A stretch of DNA of 64,000 nt from Coprinus comatus (Eukaryota; Basidiomycota; Agaricomycetes; Agaricales; Agaricaceae). Below are positions 36,301 through 47,944 of the stretch, piece by piece. Where the stretch lies: NCBI GenBank assembly GCA_034638255.1, contig JAWPGT010000009.1, positions 434,001 to 498,000 on the forward strand, in the 5' to 3' direction. Position 1 is the first letter of the stretch. Each line of letters starts with the position of its first letter. The notes under the pieces were generated by a model that was given only the letters and a program-made list of their open reading frames with translations, did not search any database and was not told the DNA's origin. Made by a program: the position numbers and the translations under genes.

Positions 36301-37201
36301 CAATTTGACAATATGTTGTTAGATTCCATACAGAAGACGTCTTTGGGGACTCGGGGACTCGGTGGTATTCGGGAATGGTGGGTGTGGGTAACGGGATAGA
36401 TAAGTTTGAATGGAGAAGTAACGTACACGAAAGTCCTATAATAAAACGGAAGCAAAAGCATAAGTAAGTAACCGTGACACTGGCACTGGCACCAAGCTGG
36501 CTACAATGGGAGAAGATGGGAATGGTTGTGATAAACATTGAAAATGTCAAGAAACCGACTCCCAAGCATTCGGTGTGTGAAGAGTAGATATATGTATAAG
36601 TAAAAACTAAAAACTCACCCAGCAGAAAGAAGTGAAGTGATAATAGACTGTCTAGAACTAGACAAGAAATATTCTCCATTAGCCCCTAATTCACCAAACC
36701 TCTGAACGAAATCTGGCATAATCAGACATCCCTATGTGCACCATCAAAAACCAGTAACGTTATTTTAGAACTTCGAGAAGAGACAAAATGAAATGAGCGT
36801 TTTTAGCCTAGACTTCTGACTCACCGAGATAACCCCAATATCATAACCAAACAAGAATCCTGCCAGAGTATTCGAAAAGGTAAAAAAAAGTGCACATGGA
36901 TAGGAATGTATATGTGTCAGCGGGATTCGACTAGAAGACAACACCAAGTACGTCAATTCTTTCCGTCTCATTATTCCAAATCGAAGAAACCAGCTCACAC
37001 GAAGACATCAAAGCTATTGAAGCAGGGAGTTCTGAACTAACCTCCTAGTAGCACCAAATCCAAATCGAGCACAAGGTCATAAGTCAGTCTATTTTTCATA
37101 TAACTGAAGGTCGATTAACGAGGTAACGTACCAAATGCAATAAAAATGGCCAAAAGAATAGCATAACGATTTGTAGGTACTGCCCTCTTCGTTTCGGTCA
37201 T
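33307..37201 (-). CDS. MFS sugar porter (hexose/pentose transporter)
   Basis: Plasma-membrane H+/sugar symporter or facilitator of the sugar porter family. The model has 20 exons and 517 residues, coding order: 37132..37201, 37042..37044, 36825..36859, 36619..36731, 36427..36435, 36003..36175, 35912..35921, 35774..35851, 35504..35638, 35196..35446, 34972..35011, 34775..34841, 34679..34708, 34553..34597, 34389..34467, 34210..34276, 34073..34147, 33969..34016, 33645..33747, 33307..33429. Hallmarks: FGGFLFGYDIGVISG, DRFGRRGSI, FLPESPRHLLGTGR, QQLNGQNFYYYGDTFF, ESWGRRRSLL and PETKGLSLEEVDEMY; about twelve hydrophobic spans. The second exon is a proposed 3-nt exon that supplies the second Gly of FGGF; without it the model stays in frame with one Gly. 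Exons of 9 and 10 nt also occur. Substrate is not predictable from sequence; its neighbours suggest arabinose, xylose or glucose. Confidence 0.92.
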
Positions 37202-37842
37202 GATGGGTGGTCCAGTAACAAACCCTTCACAAACAAGTGTCTTCTTTTTACACCGTTCTCAAAAATAGCGGATAAACCATATGCAATAACCCCTGGGACT
37301 CTGATGCCCCGGAAATCGTATTGTGGTTTCCAAGTGGCTTCTATGATGTAGGTACTGTTCAATGGGCATGAGGGGGCCGTAAGGGGCCGCCTCGGATCCG
37401 TCAGTAAAACCAGACCAGACTCTTTCCACAGACACCAATATATCGCTTGGAAGTTGGAACTGTAATGTAGACCATCAGAAATTGAAGAATGGAGTTTTAG
37501 CTTTCTCCATTTACAGAGAACATAGGTGGAATATAGGTATAATATTCCCAGTTAAAAAAGCCATAAATACCAATCTTGCCAGGCCGAGATCAGGTGTTTC
37601 TTTTTAGATTGGAGCACATATTTGTGTGAGAATCAAGTCATCACCTGATAGAAGAACGGACCGTGAATCGGACCGTATACCTAGCGTTTTTTGCTTCTGA
37701 GAAAAAGATGGAGACAAAGCGGGGAGTTGTTTGAAAATATGGTCAACTATATGTCTTATTGGAGATGTAACCATACGCATCAGCTCTACGCGACGCGCTT
37801 CTTGTTCTCCAACGTCATGTGAGCGTGATAACCCACAGGACT
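37202..37842. other. Intergenic: transporter promoter and phosphatase 3' flank
   Basis: No gene. A direct repeat of GGGGCCG lies at about 37373-37392, including GGGCCGCC (37384-37391), the same 8-mer seen twice in the GH51/DUF5695 promoter. G-rich boxes of this kind can also bind Mig1/CreA-type repressors; untested. Confidence 0.5.
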
Positions 37843-39164
37843 CTATTGCATCGCATCTACTTCTTCTACAGTATTGTAGAACTCTTTGATGATACGTCGT
37901 TGCGCTTCACGTCCGGTTTCATTCTATCGCAAGGATATTCTGTTTAGCCACTGAACACTCCATTAGAAATATTACCTACCGGTGAATCGGAAATTGATCT
38001 GACTACAATATACTTGCGGCCAGTTAGGATCTCCTCTGTCACATCTCCAAAACTTTCTCCCTCAGCCGTAGCAGTGAATACTGCAGTGGACCCAGTTACT
38101 ACGGCACCGGCTTCTTCGGCAATGACGACACCAGCGCAAATGTCCCAAGCCCAACAACCTATCTCCCTAAGGTCGACCTATGAACAACAGATATGGCGCA
38201 TAATATCCGATTTAAAAACGCACCAATAAAGATCAAGTCCTCCTTGTGCAACCATAGCATAATTCATAGCAGCACTTCCTAATGAACGAAGAGAGTGAGC
38301 ATTTCTACCACCCTCAACACCACCTGCGGCGTCTCCTGCAAGTCTAGAGAAGGATCGTGCTTTGGCGTCTATAGTGGTCTTGCGGCGATCGGATCCCCAT
38401 TCAACACCTGAATAGCAATGTCAATGTCAATAGCATAATTGGCATGGGTGGAGATTAAGACCCACCGATCAGCGCCTTTTGGAGGCTTGGGAGGGGACGG
38501 GGAGGAGCAAGTGGAAGTCTAACTGGCTGCGAGTTGATTCCCCTAGTCAAAAACGATCCTTCTCCTTTGAGTCCTGAGTACTACGCCGTGGTGTCAGAGT
38601 TGTTAAATATCAAAAGGTAGAACGTATTTTACTAGCTGGTCCAGGAACGGGTTATAGATGACACCAAGTACGGGTCGGCGTTTATAGATCAACCCCAACG
38701 AGATACAGGCATACGGAAACCCGTGGACAAAGTTAGTAGTTCCGTCTGACCAGCAAGGTAAGTCATAATCTATCACTGGTTTTATTAAAAGTAACAATAC
38801 CGATGGGATCAACACAGAAAGTAGGGGCATCTGTAAGAGGTTGTCGAGATCCCTTTGAATAAGATTCTTCGCCAACACTTGGGAAAAAATCAACAAATTT
38901 CGAATATGTTACAGGTGACAGTAGAAGAACTTACAACTTGAAACTAGGATACTTCTCTCCTATCTTCTTTTTAACAAGTTCTTCAACAGCAACATCATAC
39001 TTGGTCACTAAATCTACAGCATTCAACTTTTCATCAACTGATGATCCAGCTTTCTGAATTTCTTGGGATCCTTCAAGCATAAGTTCACCCGCCTCTCTGG
39101 CGAGTTGAGTGGTAAATTGTAGGATGTTTTGTAGATCTATGGTTGATAGCTCTTCGACCGACAT
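37843..39164 (-). CDS. INM1: Inositol monophosphatase
   Basis: Hydrolyses inositol 1-phosphate to inositol, a Mg-dependent, lithium-sensitive step. Exons in coding order: 38935..39164, 38801..38877, 38633..38745, 38466..38580, 38224..38407, 37980..38166, 37843..37923; 328 residues. Metal-binding motif 1 is complete once spliced: VDPIDGTTNFVHGFPY, preceded by FVGEES; motif 2 is WEIGCWAWDICAG. The N-terminus VDLVTKYDVAVEELVKK is typical. The intron inside the DPIDGT motif shows why unspliced frames hide the active site. Divergent from the proteasome gene across 295 bp. Confidence 0.95.
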
Positions 39165-39459
39165 GATGATAATGATAGATGGGAAGTGGAGTACCAGTGA
39201 TGCAATGTTTTTATATTAGATATCAATCGCTCGTTTTTAAAAAGGAATAACACTTCTTCACCGCAGATACAATGGAGTATACTACAGATATATGCGATAG
39301 AACTGACTATATATATGCATACGATGTAGAAATTGTAGGAGATAAATTGACGAGATAAGATTAGATAACAATGATATATATTGGCTATTTCCCACGGTAT
39401 GAACACGCGTCGAATAGCACACGCAAGCTTGATCTAATTATCTCTTTTCAACTCCAGCC
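39165..39459. promoter_or_regulatory. Bidirectional promoter INM1 / PUP2
   Basis: AT-rich 295-bp spacer between divergent housekeeping genes. I see no canonical proteasome PACE element. Confidence 0.5.
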
Positions 39460-40738
39460 ATGTTCTTGACGCGCTCAGAGTACGGTAAGTAGTCTTCATA
39501 TATCTACTAATCAAATCCTCATAACTCCTATTCCAACAGATCGTGGCGTAAACACATTCTCACCAGAAGGTCGTCTATTCCAAGGTAATTTAACTTACCA
39601 CCCCCTTTACCCAAATATCACCCCATAACACTCAAAATCAATATCCTTAGTCGAATATGCAATCGAAGCAATCAAAGTGTGTGCATCTCTCTCATACACC
39701 CTCAACTCACCCATTCCATTCCAAATAATTAACAAACAACACTAGCTAGGTTCAACAACAATAGGTATACGTACACCTGAAGGTGTAATCCTCGGAGTTG
39801 AAAAGCGCGTTCAATCACCACTTCTCGAATCCTCATCAATCGAGAAAATCATGGAAATAGATACCCACCTAGGTTGTGCAATGTCAGGTTTAACGGCAGA
39901 TGCACGTACTATGATCGATCATGCTCGTGTAACAGCTCAAAATCATGCTTTCACATATGATGAAAAAATTAAAGTAGAAAGTGTCACTCAAGCTGTATGT
40001 GACTTGGCTTTACGATTTGGTGAAAGTGTACATGATGAAGAAGCTATGATGAGTCGACCTTTTGGTGTTGCTTTGTTGATTGCTGGTATTGATGAGCTTG
40101 GTCCACAATTGTACGTCTCTCATTTTCTTCTTTACTTCCTTCTTTCTTCCCACATACCCATACACTACCCCCTGTTTTCTTCTTCTCCTTTCAACAAACT
40201 TGCTGTTGAAGAAGAGGAAGTGTCCTTGTATTATTTTGTTTTTGATAACCGGAAAATCTCATCTCATCTTTCTGATATCCCTCTCATTATCATCATCATC
40301 ACTATAGATTTCACACCGATCCATCGGGTACATTCGTACGGTATGACGCCAAAGCTATTGGTTCTGGATCCGAAGCTGCTCAGAGTGAATTACAAGACAA
40401 ATGGCATAAAGTGGGTATTGATATAGATATATTGATTCATTTTCGCTTGTCTATTCATTTTACGACATCATAAAAAAAACTAATTTATCTCATATCCGCA
40501 GCAAATGTCATTGAAAGAAGCTCAATTATTGACGTTGCGTGTATTAAAGCAAGTGATGGAAGAAAAACTCGATCAACATAACGTACAATTAGCGCAGGTG
40601 AACCTCTGATTCCATTTCTTTTTTAAAACGTATTAATAATCTCATTCCCCGTTTTTCCCCGTTTCTTAGGTAACAACAGATAATGGTTTTGAGATTCTAG
40701 ATGAAGCAAAACTACAAGAAGTGATTGAAGAAATGTAA
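39460..40738 (+). CDS. PUP2: 20S proteasome subunit alpha 5
   Basis: Structural alpha-ring subunit of the 20S core, not catalytic. Exons 39460..39484, 39540..39584, 39651..39676, 39746..40110, 40308..40410, 40502..40597, 40670..40738; 242 residues, the family length. The N-terminus matches alpha5 ([20 protein letters not shown], then [16 protein letters not shown]), and the body contains GVILGVEKR and MSGLTADAR. The C-terminus is EVIEEM. Intron 4 (197 bp) is longer than the others. The ATG is the first codon of the conserved N-terminus. Confidence 0.98.
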
Positions 40739-41192
40739 AGTACTTAGAAACATTCGGTTTTTCTCTTTTTTTTTTTTGTTCCCCTCCCCTTGTGCTATAA
40801 TTCCACTGTTTTTTTTTCCGGGAGAATACCATCTCACGCATGTAGCATGAGAACATTAACCGTTAATCGTTAATTGATGCTGTTGTTTCTATTGTTCTAT
40901 TCTGTTTATTTTTAGAAATCCATCAACTACGCAAAAGAGCCCAGAACTGACGGTCCGACTCATTCCAAAGTTTCTTAAAAAAGAAAAAGAAACAAGCAAA
41001 CAAGAGTGCGGCAAAACGAGACATATTGGGATAAACGGTTAAATTGTCATAAACTATTCATAACACAATTTTACCAGTTTACCCGCCCCATTCTAATATT
41101 CAAAAACATAATAACCCCGCCCCACTTCTCCATTCCACATTGTTTATTGTAGTAAGCATTAAACCTGGGCCTGAACCGTCCACTTCATTCAT
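40739..41192. other. Intergenic between convergent PUP2 and RidA genes
   Basis: Shared 3' flanks with T-rich and A-rich tracts; no gene seen. Confidence 0.6.
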
Positions 41193-44100
41193 TCAAGCCA
41201 AGCTGTCAATAACACGAGTATGAAGTATATCAGCACCACCATCATTTTTCAATATACACATTAATAACCCCCCAAAAAATGACAAAAAGAAAAAGAAAAA
41301 GTAAAACTGACCTAACGATAGCTTCAACTTCAACCAACACATCTTTAGGTAATCTAGCTACTTCAACAGCTGATCTAGCAGGTTTATGATTTCCGAAAAA
41401 ATTGGCATAGATTCCATTTACGGTGACGAAATCGTCCATATTCTTGAGGAAGACCTATGTAGATGATAATAAACAAAAAATGTCAATATCAATTATTAGT
41501 GACATAAGTAAATCAAAACAAAAATGAATGATGAATGAAAGAGAGATATGATATCAAAATAGAATCATAACCAAGAGAGTGCGGTATGGTACGGTGTGGT
41601 GAGTGTGGGTGGACGCTTAGTATGCATGCGTGTTTATTTTTAGGCTTTCCCCTGGAAATCGAAATCAAGACGAAGAGATGGAAAGGGGAAAGGAGTGTAT
41701 GATACGATAACTTGGACATGTCCAAGCAATCCAAAATGACAAGACAACAAATGAAATGACATCCAACTTGAACCAATAATACCATCATCATCATTCTTCT
41801 TCTTCTTAGCGTGAGATGTGAGATGTCATTTGACGTTGATCGAAAAATAAGAACCGAAAGCCGGGGGGAGAAGCAAGAATAGAAAAAGAAAGATAGGGAC
41901 GGACGAAAAGAGAAAAAGTTTGTTTGACGGGAGGGGGTAAACGTAAAGAGGGAAAGCACGAAAGAAGTATAAAAAAACAAAAACAACAAGCAAGAGATTC
42001 AAAAAAGGAAGGAATTCATATACGGAGAGAAGAAAAGAAGAAAGAAGTAAAGATGGAAAGGGAGAAGACCGGTGGTGGATATTAATATTGTGGACTATAC
42101 ATGTCCATACCCTTATCTCGAAAATGGTTCGACAAAGGTTGGGTAATGGATGAGGTGCATATAGGCAAAATGACTCCATGGTATTCAACCTCCCGACAAA
42201 AATATTAATATCAGATTGTAGAAATTCGATACTCCAACAACTCATTCATGGATCATGGATCATAGATGGTGCACAATAAGGGCTGTTGCTGTGCATAATG
42301 CACAGTGGCAACATACTAATGAAGTCCCGAGCCACGAGCGCTCGGCGCCCGAGATCAGCTCCATCCACCATACCATACATGCACACTTGCATCAAGAAAT
42401 CACAAATATCACAATCTGAATCAAGGATAACCCAAGTATCCCAGAATGAACAAAGCAACCAGGCGGAAAAACAAAAAAGACGGCACCCACACCAACGCAG
42501 GGGGAAAGCCCTGAAGGTGGAAACCAGAAAAAGAAATGAGGAACGAAACCGAACCAATTAAGAGAAGGAGAGAACAGAAAGAAAAAAATCGAAATAAAAT
42601 AAAATAAAATACTCACGGTAGTTTTAACAACCTTACCCAACTCCGAGCCCGAAGCTTCCACAACCGCTTTAAGATTCTTCAAAGCCTGTTCAGTTTGTTC
42701 CTGAATTCCACCTTCAACAACTTGCATTGTCTCAGGATTCAATGGAATACATCCAGAACAAAATATAAGTGACCCGACTTTGATCGCTTGCGAGTATGGT
42801 CCTATTGCTGCCGGTGCCGCTGTTGTGTGATTTTTGGTTTTGGTAAGAACGAATGATTAATGATTAATGATTAATTGATTTGTTGATTTATTATTGGTGT
42901 AATGGTTTTGTGTGGGTTGGTGGTTTGGTGGTTTGGTGGTTTGGAAGGATAACGGTTGATAGAATATTGATAGAAATGGTCAAATGATGCAGTACCAAAT
43001 TTGCACACCATCCAATTGTTCGTGAACGTTGCAAGTTAGAGCGTTGATATTCCAAAAAAAAAAAGATAATAAAACCAAGAATTTTGAACAACCAGAACCG
43101 GCCGGTGTCGAGAATAAATTGGTAACCGACAAGCGAACAATCGGCAATCGGTAATTTCCAATTGATATCGAGTATCGAGTATATATTGACACATCGACAA
43201 GCGATACCAATCAATCATAAAAAGATGTTCACCAAGAAAAACCACGCGTAGATCGTAGACCATAGACCGTAAACGCCGTTATAACGTGTCAACGTCAACC
43301 ATATGTTAAGGTAGGCATGTGTCGCGTCCCGGTCCCGAGGAGAGAAAAGAGAAGAAAAAAAGAAAATTGGTGATAAGGATAATTGATATTTTGGATGTTG
43401 TCCAATGCGCAATGTCAATGTCCCCAATGACGTTGGTAATTTAAAACAACAATTACCCAAGAGACCCAAGAAGCCCAAGAATCACAAAAAAAAAAAAGGT
43501 TCAGGGATCCCGAGGAAGGGTTCAAAGTGCTCACCGATGACGGGGTGGGACAAGAATGAGCCAAGGAGTTATAAGTGGAGATTGATTTTATATGTGGACC
43601 AGATGTAAAACGAAATAGGGTGGATTTGTTTGGTGTATGCGTAATGATTTTTTGGAGTAATCGCCAAAAGAGTTAAGTTTTGTCGAATTAACACCAATGA
43701 GTCATGAATTGCAATGGTATGGATGTGGTAATAAAAATGGTGATGATGATGATGATCCCAAACCAAGTACATCCACACCCAAAAAAGAGCCAAATAGTTC
43801 GAGGTCGGAGTTAAATGGCAAAGAGGAGCAACGATTGCGATTGTTAGGTAAAAGAATGATTGTGATCATTTAAACCCAACAAGGTAGGGTCAAAGAAAGA
43901 GTCGAGTCAGAGTCAGGAGAGAGCAGAGAAAGATGAATGATAAAATAAGCATTCGCTGTGTCCCAAAACACAAGAAAATAAAACGCACATGAGGTGGAAA
44001 CGATATTCAAAGTAGGATGAGTAGTAGTAGTAGACATTGTTCTTCTATTCAGGTATGTCGTAGGTGGTGTTGTGCAAGCGGCAGAATTTGAAGAATTCCA

Positions 44101-44256
44101 ATTCCGTTTTAACGCATGACTTGCCAGACTTGTTATCGATCCAAATCTGATATTACTCGATAATGACGCAGACGATGATCTTTGGGATACCAATTCGGCG
44201 TATCGGGATACCCGCAACATACTTCCGTTCATCCGAAATTCCGAAGTTATAAGCAA
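41193..44256 (-). CDS. RidA/YjgF-family enamine/imine deaminase (MMF1-like)
   Basis: Hydrolyses reactive enamines/imines made by PLP enzymes. Exons in coding order: 43989..44256, 42617..42819, 41312..41454, 41193..41202. The full product is 207 residues; starting at the internal Met at 44037 ([10 protein letters not shown]) gives 134 residues, the normal RidA length. The extra N-terminus is Ser/Arg/Asn-rich with almost no acidic residues early, like a mitochondrial presequence. This suggests mitochondrial and cytosolic forms from one gene, as yeast splits between Mmf1 and Hmf1. Core motifs: [44 protein letters not shown] and [21 protein letters not shown] (active-site Arg in the PARS motif). 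Introns 1 and 2 are about 1.17 and 1.16 kb, far longer than elsewhere. The last 10-nt exon (Leu-Ala-stop) is the weakest part. Confidence 0.88.
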
Positions 44257-44841
44257 TAGTTTCTAAACTTGAGATCTTGAGAGAGTGCTCGATGTGACGC
44301 GGGAAGCTATGAAGGATAAAAGAGAAAGGGGATGAGGTAGACTCTGGAGCGAGGGTAAGACCGGATCTTCAGGGGATTTCACACGTTCCCGTATACGTAA
44401 AAAGTTTCCAGTCCATGTTTTGTTCTACTAAGCTGCTTCTAAGTAACTCTCCGACCTCCGTGCAAGCGACAAGGCCATCAGAAAACCGCTTATACAAAAC
44501 TACAGTACATCGGATATATATATGCACTCATAATTAGGTCACCAAGTGAACAGTTCCATAAAAAATTTGCAAAGGCTACGATAGTACAGAACAGAATAAT
44601 TAACGTAAAAGTTGCAAAGTGAACCAAAAAAAAGTAAACTGAAAAAAAAGACGTTGCAAAGAAAGCGAATCGACAGCGTGGAAAGATGACGACGAGAATA
44701 GAGTGAATTATATGGTATGCAATAAAGACAGGGTCAGCAATGTAGATATTAGGTATGCGAGAATGAGTATAATGGATAGAAGGGGATAGATCGAAAGGGT
44801 GTGTTGGATTTTAGGGGTAAGATGATCCTTTTTTGAATTGA
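44257..44841. other. Intergenic: RidA promoter and G-alpha 3' flank
   Basis: No gene; A-rich stretches near 44570-44660. Confidence 0.55.
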
Positions 44842-47212
44842 TCACACTAGTCGCATTGTGCGGAGGTTGCTCTTGATTATGATGTCTCGGACTATATTGC
44901 TAGTCAGCGAGTTTGTTTGTTAGATCTACGGATGACAAAGACATACCCGAGGATATGATAGTTGCCGTTCTTCTCGTATCAGTAACGGCGGTGAAGTGAA
45001 CTATGTACCACATTTTCAACAAACCCAATCTTCCTGCCCAGATTGGTCACACTCACTATAAAGCCCTCTTTCCTTATTTCGTGTGTACGCTTGATGTAGT
45101 GCTCCAAATTTGTTCCAGAAATCTAGAAAACACTATCAATAGATAGTCTCTCCCACAAATGGAGTTACGACGTACATTTGGAGACGGACCCAAAGTCATT
45201 TGGCCGGTTGCCATATGAAAACATATGCTGGCTCAAGCGCACGCCAGAGTCTAATTTGGCCTAAGGTAATATTAAGAGACAGACACATACTGGGAGCAAA
45301 CCTCATACCTGAAGCAGGTCGATTTTGTTCAAAAATAGAACAATGTTGACTTTGGCCAGCAACGGGTTAGATATCAGGGACTTCCAGAGCAACAGCGAAT
45401 CTTCTAAGCGGTTGATACGGTGATCCTAGATTTTTGATCAAGACTTGGAGAATATAAGTTATGATATCAATATACCTCAGCAAGAACCTGGACGACAGGT
45501 GAGGTTATATAGGTAAAGGCAATAGAGTGGGAACGCACCTGGTCGAAAGCCGATATGGGCGCAAGGAAGATGATGGCGTTGACTGGATGTGGGGATGAGC
45601 CACGTCAGCACCGCGCATGGAGATGTCAATGGTTTACGAATCACCATCTTCGAAGTAAGGAGCCCAAGCTTGCCGTTGGTTCCTGGCACCTCCAACATCG
45701 TAAATACGCCACTGAACGCCTTTGCTGTTCCCAACATTAATCATAAATGTATGCTCCACTACACCGGTTGTCTTAAGTCGCGCCTTGAGAACATCATCTT
45801 TAGAAGATTATCAGTCGCAGAAATAGCATAATTATGAGAGCAACGTACCATCTGTTGGAATGTACTTCTTTGCCGTGATTCGAGGAATTTCATCTAAATA
45901 GCTGACGGACCCACGTTACACGTTATATCGCACTGGATCTACAAAGTAAAAAAAAAAAAACAACTTACAATCCACTGATCTCTTCCAATCTTAAGCGCTT
46001 CTCTGCCAGTGTCTGCCGAACCTCAGGATCCCTCCATAATTCCCACATTGTATTTGCGCATGCGTTGAGAGTATGAACCGGGTCATCTGGGTCCTCCCAC
46101 CACCCTTCAATTTCTCCAGATTTAGGTGTTTTGGGACTCTTGGTTCTGGAGCCATTAAGCCCAAAGGCCTTTTTCCACCTGGTAGAACGTACGGCAATTT
46201 CCTTTGGTCTGTTGTCATTAGTTCCTGCAGAGGTTGATCGGACCATAGGCTGTCGGGGGATGGTGATCGTTGGGGTGGGTCGGTTAACGAAACCATTGAA
46301 GGTATGGGGTGACACATTCTCATCTGGGTACTGCTGGTACTGGTGATATTGGTCCCAGCTAGAATGTGATGGGGCGAGTTGTGTGGGTTCGTCGTCGTCG
46401 GAAGATGATAGCAGCCCGTTGAGACGAGTCTCGAGTTTGTCCAATGGAGCTAGGCGGGAGCGGTATTCCTCGTATTTAGCAACCTCACTGCCCAATATTG
46501 CTGAGGGTGGCCGGCCATGTGAAGTAATGATTATGTCTGTTACACCATCTGCTGCATCATACTCTTCTAATTCGTCGAATGTATCTGATTCGGGGGAAAG
46601 GGCCTCGAGTATTCTGCAGGTTTGGATCAATAAGATGTTGATGCAAGGGTCGTGGATTGAGCAGACCTTCTAACGGATCTGACGAGATTAAGATATATGA
46701 CTGCTCTCCAAGCAATTCTCTCTGAATGAAAAGCCGCGGGGGAATAGAGGAGCTGAAATTCTAACAGAGGGTCAGTACCCGAATAAGAATAGCAGACAAG
46801 AGACTAGCGAGCTGGTTCGTGGTAGTGTGTTGTTGTTGGCCCAAAGAGGAATGGAGGAGCTAAATGGAGATTGGCATGTTCTGGCTACAGAAAGCAATGG
46901 GACCGATGTGCAAGGACAAAAGGGTCGTTCTCTGCGAGTGGAATAACACTCACGCTTCAGTGTAGTGCTCTTGCCAGACTCTGACTGACCCAGAAGCAAC
47001 ACATTGACCTCTGGCCGAGCCTTCTTCTTCTCTATTCGCTCGCGTTGGATATCCTCGTCTATGCGCTCGCTGATTTGCTTTGCCTTGAGTTCGTTCTGCT
47101 CTCTGAGGTCGCGCTCCTCGGGGGTCTCATTGAGAGGAGGAGCGAGGTGAGCCATGAAGGGGTCGAGGTTGTACTGTGGACGGGAGTACGTCTGGCTGAA
47201 AGACCTGCGCAT
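44842..47212 (-). CDS. Divergent G-protein alpha subunit with long helical-domain insertion
   Basis: Heterotrimeric G-alpha for receptor signalling at the membrane. Exons in coding order: 46954..47212, 46667..46760, 45969..46613, 45849..45901, 45645..45797, 45539..45582, 45476..45487, 45309..45425, 45176..45260, 45057..45122, 44947..45000, 44842..44891; 543 residues against about 355 in canonical subunits. The P-loop is GQSESGKST, switch I has KARLKTTG, the base contacts are NKID and TAVTDT, and the end is IKSNLRTMRLV. Switch II reads DVGGAR where catalytic Gln is normal (DVGGQR). Exon 3 adds about 200 residues of acidic, Ser/Pro-rich sequence between helical-domain helices. The N-terminus (MRRSFSQ) lacks the Met-Gly of N-myristoylated subunits. 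Related long G-alphas occur in mushroom-forming fungi. Confidence 0.93.
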
Positions 47213-47944
47213 GGTGGGAGTGGAGAGTGGACTTGGGAGACTTGGAGAGATATGGGGTTGACATGAAATACAGACAGGGGCACACGTGATCAATACTTTA
47301 TCCGAACTGAAAGTCCGCCGGCAATCCAAAGTCCCCAGCCTCGGCAAGTCCCGCTCTTGCCCACCTCTGCTGGTGCCTGTGCGTATTCATCGCAGTCTTC
47401 TTCGGCCTTTGCCTTCTCCCAATAAGCCCTCTCCACCCCTGCCTGTCAGCGCCCATTATTCTCACAGCCAGTCCGTCTATCCGCCATACGGTGTTATCTA
47501 CGCGACAGATCGTCCACACGCCCATCATGTTTCCATGGATGCCTTCTCTCCTATACATAGGCATCCTGTCCCAACCAGTCCTAACTCCTCAGCTCATCCT
47601 CGACCTGTTCAAACCCTCCTATTGAATTTAATATGCTACCCGGCCAATCTCTGCTTGCTTTGAGCCCAAGGAGTCTAGCAGAGCACGATTAACCCAGTCT
47701 GTTGTTAAGGTGCTATTTTAAGCATCTCGCTATCCTAATATGGCAATCAATTATGCATCTCTCCAACAAACATAACTAGTAGCAATTTACTAGGGATGTG
47801 ATCATGGCATCATGATCACATCTATCACTGCTCGTCGCTCTCCAACAGCCTTTACAAGTCCTTGGTCTGGCACCACTACATTCCTTCTTCTTTCCTTTCT
47901 TTCTCTATCTCTTTCTTCTTCCTTCTCCTTTTCTTATTTTTATT
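47213..47944. other. Intergenic: divergent promoters
   Basis: No confident gene. An open frame at 47286-47663 is Pro/Ser-rich with no family likeness. A frame beginning at 47812 encodes a strongly hydrophobic stretch (LLLSFLSLSLSSSFSFS, about 47880-47940) that would make a good signal sequence for the next gene, but no GT-AG splice puts it in frame. Confidence 0.5.

Noticed and set aside
47286..47663. Pro/Ser-rich 125-codon open frame between G-alpha and gene A
   Set aside because: Compositional bias only; no start context, introns or similarity.
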